Shown: positions 55,101 through 64,000 of the stretch, one piece after another
Layout of the letters: each line of letters opens with the position of its first letter
How positions within the stretch are numbered: the stretch's first letter is position 1
Source of the DNA: Ascarosepion bandense
Taxonomy: Eukaryota; Mollusca; Cephalopoda; Sepiida; Sepiidae
DNA: 64,000 nt
Direction: 5' to 3'
NCBI GenBank assembly: GCA_037127315.1
Contig: JBBBDQ010001274.1
Coordinates: forward strand, 1,030,001-1,094,000
Made by a program: the position numbers and the translations under genes
The notes under the pieces: model-generated
Databases searched by the model: none
What the model was told of the DNA's origin: nothing
The model's input: only the letters and a program-made list of their open reading frames with translations

Positions 55101-55104
55101 CGAA

Positions 55105-55290
55105 CAAATACCTTTGGGAAAGGTACGAATCCGTCGATTCTCCCTCCAATTATGGAGATTAAATAGCCAAATATGTTGGGTTCTATAGCAACTAGTCTAC
55201 TGCAGAAAGTAATGGCAATCTACTGCGGAAAAAATGTCTTTTTCTAAATATGATCGCCCAAGCGTGTATCACGAATGGCACTGTCCGACA
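55105..55290 (+). repeat. SINE-A 3' half, split by LINE-A
   Basis: AAATACCTTTGGGAAAGGTA, TCTCCCTCCAATTATGG, GGGTTCTATAGCAA, AATCTACTGCGGAAAA and GATCGCCCAAGCGTGTATCA. It continues exactly the SINE-A order broken at 53709. Confidence 0.75.
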
Positions 55291-55499
55291 TTATACTTAG
55301 TACTCATTTTATCAATGATTTTTGGGATTAGTCATCTTCTGTTTTGTTAATCACTCCCAAGAAGTCATCATTTTAACAGTCCAGTGATGATGCAGTACAT
55401 TTTAAATTCTGTTTCGACCATCATTAACGGCCCCTCCCTTTTGTTACGCACATATTTTCAAATTATCTGATTGACACAGTCAAATATTTGATGATAATA
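55291..55499. other. No gene recognised
   Basis: Nothing identifiable. Confidence 0.4.
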
Positions 55500-55770
55500 C
55501 TTGTCATAAGGAGAAGTCGTAATGGTTAGCAAACTTGTCTCGCTAGATTAATCAAAACTGTGTAGTGAGTTCGATCCTCACTAGATGTTTCATACTTTTG
55601 GCCTTGCGCTACTGATGTGTGCCACATCTAAGAAACGGTTAGAAAATCATTGGGAATTAAGCGTGGTGTAATGGTTAGCAAGCATGTCTCGCTGGATCAG
55701 TTACGACACTGGGTAATCGATACTGTCGTTTTTGTGCCACAGTGAACATAAACTTAGAAAATTAACCCAT
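55500..55770 (+). repeat. Two SINE-C heads in tandem
   Basis: GTCGTAATGGTTAGCAAACTT with B-box GAGTTCGATCCTCA at 55515-55583, then GTGGTGTAATGGTTAGCAAG at 55664 with a degraded B-box. Between them is the SINE-C 3' module (CATACTTTTGGCCTTGCGC, CACATCTAAGAAACGG), matching the copy at 11.9 kb. Confidence 0.6.
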
Positions 55771-56183
55771 TTTTAACTAACCTTGTGTCACACTCAGTAG
55801 TAATATGACAATACTTGTCATAATGAGATCATAACCAGATCATTTTAATACAGTTGGACGAAGACAAGGTCTGACAACCATGCGACAGGAGTTCACGACC
55901 GAGGATGGATATGTGGAGACCGAAATTACTAATAAATAACAGTTAGAGATCATTTTTAGCAAGGAACTTTTTGTAATGTCTAGTAATTCGTTAATGAACA
56001 ACTATTTAGTAGCATCTTAAAATTATTGACTTATTTCATAAATGCAAAAGTACAAAGACAGAACGAAATATTATAAAATGAATAAATGCACAAAAATCAC
56101 TTTATTCGCTATAAATTAATCATCTTTAGATAATATTGCAAAAATATCGAGTTAATTTGTTTATGCTAATTGATTACAGAAGA
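55771..56183. other. No gene recognised
   Basis: AT-rich; nothing identifiable. Confidence 0.4.
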
Positions 56184-56185
56184 TA

Positions 56186-56821
56186 TAGGATGTTCCATTA
56201 AGACAGATCAAAGTTAGCAGTAAATAAAACTGGTATTGGTGAAATTTTATTGATTTCACTATTGGATCATGTTATTTGAGTTATAGCAATTATAGCTTGA
56301 ATTATTATTATATATATATATATTATTATATATATTATACTATGAATGTAGCTTGAATTATTATTATATATATATATATTATTATATATATTATACTATG
56401 AATGTCAAAGATTTGTGGTTCCAACAGAACGCTGCCACATGTTACACAGAAAATGGCTTTTTTGAATGTGGAGTTTCCCAGGTTTTCATCATCTCTCGAA
56501 ACAGTGATGTTAATTCGCCACCATGTCGTGTGACTTGATGTTTATTCTTTTGCGGTCATATAAAAAGTAAGGTCTATGCCAACAATTCAACAGTTGAAGG
56601 ATGAGATAATAAGGCAAATTGGTGAGATGCAGTCATCAAAACTTTTGACCATCGAGTAGAGGTGTGCCACCGAAGTCTTGGCGGATATTTGGGCGATATT
56701 ATTTTTTACACATAATTGCCATATCTCAAGTAAAATAATCCAATAGAGAAATCAATAAAATTTTACCAATAACATTGTTTTATTTATCACTAACTTCAAT
56801 CCGTCTTAATGGAGCACCCTT
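56186..56821 (+). mobile_element. mariner (maT-like) derivative with ~115 bp terminal inverted repeats
   Basis: TA at 56184-56185 and 56822-56823. Inverted ends TAGGATGTTCCATTAAGACA and (read inward) AAGGGTGCTCCATTAAGACG continue similar for about 115 bp. Inside, on the plus strand, is the transposase C-terminal half: VKDLWFQQNAATCYTENG (second motif, the Asp now Asn), SRNSDVN near 56500, then in other frames GHIKSKVYANN and a tail ending HRSLGG. The N-terminal half including the first Asp is deleted. Confidence 0.8.
56294..56405. repeat. 56 bp tandem duplication inside the mariner derivative
   Basis: 56294-56349 and 56350-56405 are identical copies starting AGCTTGAATTATTATTATAT. They contain TA-rich sequence ending ATACTATGAATGT. 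Identity suggests a recent duplication. Confidence 0.9.
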
Positions 56822-57299
56822 TATGATTGTAAAAAACAGTAGGAAAGAAATTTTATCATTTTACAAAATTGTGTATCAACAAACTTTGAAAATAATTTAC
56901 AAAAATGTGAATTTCAGAGAAACAATAATTTTTATAATCTTTACAAAATGTATTTGTTACATGTCCAATTTGTTTTCTCAGAAGACGAAAAAATACTTAT
57001 TTTGATATGATGCAAAATAGATGTGACAAGTACACATAGTTTAGAAAATTAAAATCAATTTACATTAACAAGAACACAAAATTAATTAACAGGATAATTT
57101 AGGAAGTTAACCAATTAAATATATGTAAAAAATGGGGAAAATTGAAAATAAAAAATATTTGCTATCTCTGTATTATCCAGTGGAATTTTTAAATTACCAC
57201 AATCTGTTTCTTTCAAAGTGTTCATATTCTTGAAAATAAAACTATTAAATATTTTCTCTTTTGTGGAAAATCCTTTCTTTTAATATAATCTGCTGTATA

Positions 57300-58450
57300 C
57301 AAAAGTGATCATGTTTAGATTTTTAATAACATTTTAAATGTTGCACCTGCAGAAGTTTCTTTGAATTTTCTAAATTATTTTTCCTAATAGTCTGTGGTAA
57401 ATTCACCAAGCATAACAAAATTAAACCTACTATTTAACAAATATCTACAAACAACAATTAAGCTATTGCATGTATAGTCAATGGTTGAACTCGTATCTCT
57501 TGTTAATGATTTCATTTTATTTTCTTGGTTTCCTTGTTGATATTTTTTTCCAAAATTAGAAAGAAATAACAGATGTTCATCATCTACATCTGATAACACC
57601 TTTTTCAGTGGATTATTTTTGTTACTCTTACCATATATTTCTTTGACACTGAAAATTTCCAAAATTTCAACATTATCAATGAAATTTACTGTTTCTGCAA
57701 TATTCTCCCCATATAATAAAGAGTGTGTTTTAATGGCAAGAAAACTTTGAAACAGTGGGAAACAGTTTGTCACTCAACAGGTTTTGGATAAACTGTTACA
57801 TCAGTTAGTTTCCACAGCTTAACGGACTGAGGTTTTCATAGTCATCAAACGTTTACAATTCCTCATTTTGCTGCTATTTTTTCGCCTTCAGAATAAAGCA
57901 GTAATTCAGTGGTAGTTTCAGTAATCCAGATATTCCGAATATTTTAAAAACAGTGGATATAATCAAAATGTAGGTAGAAACTATTTTCAGTTATCAATGG
58001 CTTATTAAAAACTGTCAAAATTTTGGAAAAAAGATTGATTGGTTCTGTTATTGTCACATACAACTGCAATTACTTGACCGTTTGATTGCATCAACAATGA
58101 ATAAAAAAAGTTCATATAAAAAGTTGTCACTAAATTTGCACCTGAGATCATATTAATCTAATTTATTTATTTTATTTTATTTATTTATTTATTGTTCGCC
58201 ATTGTTTGATTTATTGTTTGATTTATAGCATGTTTCTTAATCAGATGGAAAAATGTCTTTCACAAACAGTATTTGGTTTGTCAGACATGTTTGCCTTGAG
58301 GAATTGCTTTGACCATCGCACTTGCTCATTCTGATCTTGTAGAAGACAAAACACACAAACCTTATTTTTCTTTATCATAGTTTCCACGACAACATGCTTC
58401 ACAGTACTTTTTTAAGAAAGATTTTAGGGTGCTGAAATTAAAAAATATTG
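57300..58450 (-). mobile_element. P-element-like transposase relic with THAP zinc finger
   Basis: Reading the minus strand from 58440: a THAP domain (C-x3-C in CEACCRGNYDKEK, then W in VRWSKQFL, NMSDKPNTVCERHFS with the C-x2-H). After a gap and a deletion comes the catalytic region near 58080-57850 (VIAVVCDNNRTNQSFF, PLITENSFYLHFDYIH and WITETTTELLLYS). Then the C-terminal region at 57773-57384 (FQSFLAIKTHSLL, VDDEHLLFLSNFG, MKSLTRDTSSTIDYTCNSLI, FNFVMLGEFTTDY) and a degraded GSGG-type segment after it. The order fits P-element/THAP9-type transposases. Stops and frameshifts throughout; termini were not identified. Confidence 0.7.
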
Positions 58451-59025
58451 ACTATACTATTATTTTTTTAAAATTACATGGTGTTTCGAAATAGTGTATG
58501 AACCTTATATTCTAAGGTCTAGAGGGTTCAGAATTTAGTCTTCAGAATGTAAAATTTAAAGTTTGTATGAATGTAGGAATCTTTTAGAGAGAAACATAGA
58601 TTAAGAAATGCTAGGAAGAAGGAATTTGGGTTTCAGACATGAATTTTAGAATCTGGATAATTAAAATTTGGATGATCGTATTTTACGGTGGTGGGATCAA
58701 TACTCTCCTCCCCTATAAAATACTATTATCTAAACAAAAAATAACCAGTGTAATATTTTGAATATATTTTTCAAGATTTACTCTCAAAATATTAAACTGG
58801 TTAATTTTCTTTGACATTTTTAATAATGCTAGTAAAATTCAACATACATTTTTTTAAATACCCAGTTAGTTACCGCCACTTTCTCGCTAACAAACAGCAC
58901 ATCATGAAGAAGAAAGGTCTCAAACTTAATAAAAAAGCATTTTATCGATCCTCAAATACTCATATTATTAGTAAAAGGACAGACCAAAGGATTTCTTTAT
59001 TATTTTATGCTCGAAATTATTTTTT
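58451..59025. other. No gene recognised
   Basis: AT-rich; nothing identifiable. Confidence 0.4.
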
Positions 59026-59118
59026 TTTTATATTTTATTTTATTTTATTTTATTTTATTTTATTTTATTTATTTATTTATTTTATTTTATTTATTTTATT
59101 TATTTATTTATTTATTTT
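59026..59118. repeat. (TTTTA)n/(TTTA)n microsatellite
   Basis: Runs of TTTTA then TTTA. Confidence 0.95.
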
Positions 59119-59139
59119 GTGTCAAGGTTGGACCAGAGT

Positions 59140-59340
59140 TTACTATCGGAATTTTAGTGCTTTTGTTTCCGGTGAAAAACACATTAATTTGAAAATTCTT
59201 ACAAAAATCAAATTGTTGGATTTTAATGCAACTTAAAGAACTTTTTTCACAAATTAAATTATTAGTTTTATAAAATCTTTGTAAAAATATTTTTTCTTTA
59301 CATCTGTTATCTCTTAACATAATTTCATAAAATTTCTAGA
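59140..59340 (-). repeat. AT-rich repeat R1, partial copy
   Basis: GTGAAAAACACATTAATTTG, AAAATTCTTACAAAAATCAA and TTTTATAAAATCTTTG are the inverse of R1 copy 1. Confidence 0.6.
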
Positions 59341-60639
59341 AATTTTTGTCCAAAAATTTTATTTTATTAGTTAAACGCATGACTCCTTTTCAAACAGTTG
59401 CCTTTTTACCAAAATCTGCCAAATAAAATAATAGTAAAATAAAAAAATGCAATAAACTATGACATTATTTAATTAGATGTTAATTGTTAATTGCCTTTTT
59501 AAATAATGTATATTAATAACATAATTGTCTGAAGAAAAATTTTGCGATGAATAATGAATTTTTACAAGAATTTTCATTTTTTTCGTTTTTAAACTGTAAT
59601 AATTTATTGTCTCAATTTTTTTAAAAAAAATGCCTCTATATGTTGCCTGCATTAGGTCATTTTGTTATTAAGTGAACACTATATTTACTAAGCAAAAATT
59701 GAAAGGGTTAATACAAATAATTAAATTTTAAGATTTTTAAAAACAATTTTTTACAAATTTCATCTGCATTTAACGTTCCCATTTTGAAAGTATCGATGAC
59801 CATGCACGACATGATCAGAAAATAAGATAGATGGCTATAGTAAATTTTATGTCAATATTCTTATAATTAAACTACAGAGAATATTTTCAACATTTGTAAA
59901 ATTACTGAGTACTTAAAAATTATATAAAGAACGTTTCCCCGTCATTTACTTTAATTATGTTTTTGAGATAGTCTCCGTAAACAGCAATAAATGTGTAAAT
60001 AGCTTATCGGCGCTTAGCAAGTGATTGTCGGACGTTGAAAGATACGAAAACCACTACTACTGTTCGTTTTAAAATCCGTTTTTCTTCTTTTTTTTTTTTT
60101 ACTTAAAGTAAATAATATTTCTTTCAAATCAAAGTAAATATACTTTTAGTCGGCTAATATTTATCAAATAGTGTTTCAGAAAAGTATTGTTTGTTTTTAA
60201 AAGAATTTTTAATAAAAAAATTACAATGCGATGAATGACCAGTAAGAACAGTGCTAATCAGCTATTTTAGAAAAAACATTCTTTAAATTGATTCCAAACA
60301 ATAAAATTTCTCTTTGAAGAATATACTTTAGGGTATTTTACTTCATGGGAATAGTAAACGTAATCCTTTAGCTTTCAAATAAAGCTAAAATGAAAGATTA
60401 AAAAACGTTTTGTCATTTATCAAAATTCATTTTGAAACTTAGGTATCAACAATTATCTAAAAAGTAGGGGTATCTGCTGTAAATAATTTTTTCATAATTA
60501 AAAAATTTTAAAAAATGAAAGTAATTCTTGGAAAAATTCATTATTCATTGAGTTTTTTTTTCTTTTCAGACTATGATATGCTTAATTTATATTGTTCATA
60601 AAAGCGATCAGAAGTTTATCTACATAAAAATTGGCATAG
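59341..60639. other. No gene recognised
   Basis: Extremely AT-rich; nothing identifiable. Confidence 0.4.
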
Positions 60640-61220
60640 TTATTGCATTTTTCGCAATTCGGACCTATTTTTTAGAAAAGGGGCTCTATTGGAGAAAAAA
60701 ATAACTGTTGATTAGCATTCCCCATTGATTCCTGAATTTAATTATATTAGGCTTCTTGTGGACAAAATTCGAATTTTTAAGCATTTGTGGAAATTCATTG
60801 GTGGGAGGTAATATATGTAAAAAAAAAATATTTTTACCAATATTTATACAAAATAATTATTTCAACATTGATTTCGGTCAATTAGGAATAAGTTCTGAAA
60901 TTTACAGCAAAATCCGACCATTATTTAATTTTTGCGAGAATTTCCAAATTAATGTGTCTTTCACTGTCAAAATAGTGCATTGTGCAATATTACGTAATTT
61001 TTTACTTATTAACGTTGCGGCAATTTAAGGCTCACAATGACGTAAGAAAAAAACAGACTTTCTACAAAAATTCGACGTGTTAGAAATAAATAAATAAAAT
61101 TTAAAATAATTAAAAAATTCTTTGATCTATCCTCTTAATGATAATATAAACATTTTGTCGATAAAACTTTGTTTTTATTTAGTTTGAGGCCTTTTTCCTT
61201 CATACTATGCTGTTTTTTCA
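60640..61220 (+). repeat. AT-rich interspersed repeat R1, copy 2
   Basis: Follows copy 1 (1-575) for its whole visible length: GATTAGCATTCCCC, AAAATCCGACCATTATTTAA, GAATTTCCAAATTAATGTG, TTGATCTATCCTCTTAATGA, ending CATACTATGCTG. Confidence 0.65.
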
Positions 61221-61666
61221 GTGATTTTGCGGAGGCACCTAAATAATTGTAAAATATTAAATATTTACATTTAAGTTTTGACATTAACTTTACGTGATGC
61301 TTTCATTAATGAGTGTTACTTTTTATTAACTTTGTAGTAAAAAACAATATGTCTTCTATGTATTTACAAAGGATAGAAAAATTCAAAATACTTTATGTTA
61401 ACGAAAAACATAAATTATTCATAAAAATAATTTTATTTTTAATATGGTCATTGTTGAAGAAAAATTATGTGATAAAATTTTAAATGACACATTTGCACCG
61501 AAAAATTGTGTTTATCATAAAATATGCAAAGTTCAAATAAAATAAATAAACATTATACTTACTTCATTATCTTAAATTATAAAATAAATTAATCCAAAAG
61601 GTAAAATATAACATTTCTTTTAAAAAAATTCTTGTCGCCAGTTAATTGTTCGCCCTGTTACGGTAT

Positions 61667-61743
61667 ATCCCGGACGAGCCCCCAAATTATGTTACGTGTT
61701 CGGTGTAACAAAAGGGAAAAAAATGGTTGACCATAATTCAGAG
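61667..61743 (-). mobile_element. LTR-P 3' end with tRNA-Pro primer-binding site
   Basis: The minus strand ends an LTR (TTTTGTTACACCGAACACGT then AACA, ending at 61690). After five bases comes TGGGGGCTCGTCCGGGAT (61684-61667). These 18 bases are complementary to the 3' end of tRNA-Pro, the classic primer-binding site placed just after a 5' LTR. Only about 50 bp of LTR is preserved; what follows at 61744 is different sequence. No gag or pol is recognised downstream on the minus strand. Confidence 0.75.
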
Positions 61744-61949
61744 TTCAAATTCAAACGAAAGATATTTAGATATAATTACTTTCTTTCACGAATTACGTGT
61801 ATTGAATTTATTTTTATTTTGTTTTTACGATATTAGACGAGCCCTTAATTTTATGTTTTTAGCTTATATTTTTTATATATATTATCGTGATGTACGAGCT
61901 TCTAGTTTTTATTATTTATTTATTTTTTATATTATCGAAATGTCAGTCA

Positions 61950-62205
61950 GTTAAGTGCCATAAAAGAGATATGACTGACTGGGCAGAAGATTATCCCGCA
62001 GTAGGTTGCCGGTAGACAGCTATAGAACCCAATCTGTCTTGTTATTTAACCCATAACTGGAAGGAATAGACGGATTAATACCTTTTCTAAGGGTATTTGC
62101 GCGTAAGTGAATGCAAGGAATTCAACTGGAATTCGAACTCGGCTACTCCTATTTCTCATTCCGAGCCGATATCTACTGCGCCACAACGTACATCCCAATT
62201 AGGAG
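61950..62205 (-). repeat. SINE-A, internally deleted
   Basis: The minus strand has head and B-box GAGTTCGAATTCC near 62140, core GAAAAGGTATTAATCCGTC and TTCCAGTTATGGGTTAAATA, then a shortened 3' module ending near 61950. Copies of GTACGAGCT(C/T)CTA lie on both sides (61883-61895 and 62271-62283) and inverted at 62202-62214. Confidence 0.7.
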
Positions 62206-62322
62206 CTCGTACATTTCGATATGTACATTTCGATATGTACATTTCGAGCTCCTAATTTTGTTATTTATTTATGTACGAGCTCCTAATTTTCATTATTAAT
62301 TTTTTTTTAGATATATATTATT

Positions 62323-63141
62323 GACGAGTCCCCAATTTTGTTACGTGTTAGGTGTAACAAAAAGAAAAAAATGATTGACCAAAACTCAGAGATAAATCAC
62401 AGACAATTATTTAATTCACAAAAAAGAATTAGACAAAAATATTTACAAATATGCACTACAGTTTGGCATTCAAATCAAGAGACATAGAAAGTGTATAGTT
62501 TACTACTGGCGGGCGAAGTGTTACGAGGCGAGAAAGAAAAGGTAAGGCGAAGTGTTACGAGGAGAGGAGGGGAAGTAAGTTGTCAAATATCTTTCCCGTT
62601 AATTTGGCAGAAGTTAAGTGCTATAGTTTTTGGAAATCCTTAAATGCGTATATAAAGACTAATTATTGGCTTGGTCAATGAAAGAGTCAAAAATATGCAT
62701 TTACCCAGACAGTGAGGTTTTCTTTCAGGTTTTAGTTGTTCGGATTTTGTCTGTGAAATTCTTTCAATTGGATCTCGATCCTAGAATTTTTACCGGAGTT
62801 GATATGACAGCAAAAACCTTTTAACAACTCTTTCAAGTTTCAAGTTTTTGTTTGTCGTCGACTGGACAGATTTTTTCGGCTGGAATATTTCCTGAATCTA
62901 CCGAGGTTGTATAGGTCAACCCATACTCCTATCAACTAACGGCTCTGTGCCCGAAACTGATTTTATAGGAGCTAACACCTAATTTGCATACTTCAAGAAC
63001 CTTTAGAAATCTCTATAACATTCTACAATCTTCCAAACGTTCTATTTTTAATTTCCTTATTTTTACGACTACTTTCTGAATTAAAACTTTTTTGTAACAA
63101 CAAGTAGGACTGAATATAGTCCTTTACTACAACTTTTTAAA

Positions 63142-63195
<54 letters not shown>

Positions 63196-63220
63196 CGTAT
63201 ATAGCTGCAACCTCGTAACA
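62323..63220 (-). mobile_element. LTR-P, complete, with degraded primer-binding site
   Basis: The LTR spans 63220 to 62339 on the minus strand: it starts TGTTACGAGGTTGCAGC and ends CACTAA-type...CACGTAACA, 882 bp, TGTT...AACA. TATA-like TATAAAATCAG lies near 62968. An (ATT)n tract sits near its start (63144-63195). After its 3' end, TGGGGACTCGTC (62334-62323) is a one-mismatch remnant of the tRNA-Pro primer site. AGAGACTGGGGGC immediately before its start (63233-63221) resembles a polypurine tract, so the LTR has internal-type sequence on both sides. Confidence 0.65.
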
Positions 63221-64000
63221 GCCCCCAGTCTCTTAATGCCCTAAACTCAATGTAGAGGCCTGAGTTAAGGATTACCTTCAGCTGGGCTAATAATTTCGAA
63301 TTTAAGACTAAGCAAGTCAATAATAAGTCACACAGGTTTAACAGTAGATCTGGGGTTGTTAGATTGCTTCTATTTTGTTTCTTCTCCCATAAATATCTTA
63401 ATGTTTCAGGTAACGAAGCCTTTGTCTCCTGTAATACAGAACGTTCTTGCAAAGTTGCAGATATCTCGTAATTTGATTGCAGAGAGGGTATATGCGTCAT
63501 TGGTGCGAAGTTACTGTAACGTTGCAATCAACTAATTTCCTGACCACAAACTGACTGATCGTTGTCACAAAGTCATGGCAACGTTACAAAATGCTGCAGC
63601 TGAATAATTCCATACTGGTAAAATCACATCAGTTAACTCCACATCACAAGTATTTACCCAAACAAGTTTTATTAAATTTAACCAAGTTATTATTGTTCTG
63701 TAATCAACGAAATCTTGCTTACCACACAGAGAGCACATGGTTCTTGATAATGGCCAAGACATTCTTATTATTAAGCAGTTATTTTTCGACCGTCATTTAC
63801 GTTACATTATTTTCAATTTTGGACAGTTTATCCAAAATTTTGATCCAAATTTCGAATTAGAAAATTAGAAAATGCAAAATAAAATTTGTTTTTAATAAAA
63901 TTTATTTTCGTAATTTTTAAACTGAGAATCACTCATTTAGATTATGAATATACGTCCTAATATCATCTGGAATTTATTATCCAGTATCTGTTAATGTAAC
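63221..64000 (-). other. Unassigned; possible internal sequence of the LTR-P element
   Basis: A 111-codon minus-strand frame (63527-63192) includes LPETLRYLWEKKQNRSNLTT and LLLNLCDLLLTCLVL and crosses the LTR start. A second minus frame at 63762-63565 contains CSLCGKQDFVDYRTI. I recognise no domain. Position before the purine tract would make this the 3' end of a retroelement interior. Confidence 0.3.

Noticed and set aside
62323..63220. Endogenous retrovirus
   Set aside because: The tRNA-Pro primer site resembles that of gammaretroviruses, but no gag, pol or env is recognisable nearby, so I call only an LTR element.

Overview
This is eukaryotic, AT-rich, gene-poor DNA. It shows no convincing host protein-coding gene, functional tRNA gene or functional rRNA gene. 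Nearly everything recognisable is a transposable element, mostly broken, mixed with many simple repeats: (TA)n, (CA/TG)n, (GAAA)n, (ATT)n, (CT)n. The mix fits a mollusc, most likely a cephalopod such as an octopus. The mix consists of several tRNA-derived SINE families, CR1/Jockey-like LINEs, a LINE with a C-terminal restriction-like endonuclease, Tc1/mariner and P-type DNA transposons, a Helentron and Ty3/gypsy elements. The species call is inference from repeat style, not from a marker gene.

Layout. 0-10 kb: an AT-rich repeat, SINE-B copies (some in inverted pairs), LINE 3' ends, and a 1.7 kb LINE remnant encoding a reverse transcriptase and a C-terminal nuclease (7.56-9.24 kb, minus). 10-15 kb: SINE-A copies, a chimeric 5S rRNA/tRNA SINE, a Penelope-like fragment split by a SINE with a target duplication, two abutting LINE reverse transcriptase fragments, and a Ty3 fragment. 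16.8-21 kb: an LTR fragment, a Helentron tail (PIF1 helicase motif plus endonuclease), an IS630/Tc1-like transposon with its ends, and a LINE. 22-32.3 kb: inverted-repeat elements, a probable solo LTR, long microsatellites and two decayed Tc1/mariner transposases. 32.54-37.52 kb: one Ty3/gypsy element with both 239 bp LTRs and a target duplication, interrupted by a LINE that itself carries a SINE. 37.5-46.6 kb: minisatellite, purine/pyrimidine-rich tracts, SINE and LINE pieces. 46.97-48.21 kb: a complete-length mariner with TA duplications. 50-55.3 kb: LINE-B, a second 5S/tRNA chimeric SINE, and a LINE-A inserted into a SINE-A. 55.5-64 kb: SINE-C, a terminal-inverted-repeat mariner derivative, a P-element relic with a THAP zinc finger, further AT-rich repeat copies, and LTR pieces with a tRNA-Pro primer-binding site.

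Family names used here are local labels. SINE-A is a tRNA-headed family with a shared core and varying 3' ends; SINE-B is tRNA-headed with a 3' end reading GAGGACAATAGTCCGAACAA; SINE-C has the head GTGTAATGGTTAGCA. LINE-A and LINE-B are CR1/Jockey-like, LINE-C carries a restriction-like endonuclease, LINE-D is RTE/R4-like and LINE-E is L1/Tx1-like.

The most notable item is the chimeric SINE at 11.1-11.44 and 52.21-52.61 kb. In it a nearly full-length 5S rRNA-like head is fused directly to the tRNA-derived SINE-A head. Both internal RNA polymerase III promoters are still recognisable.
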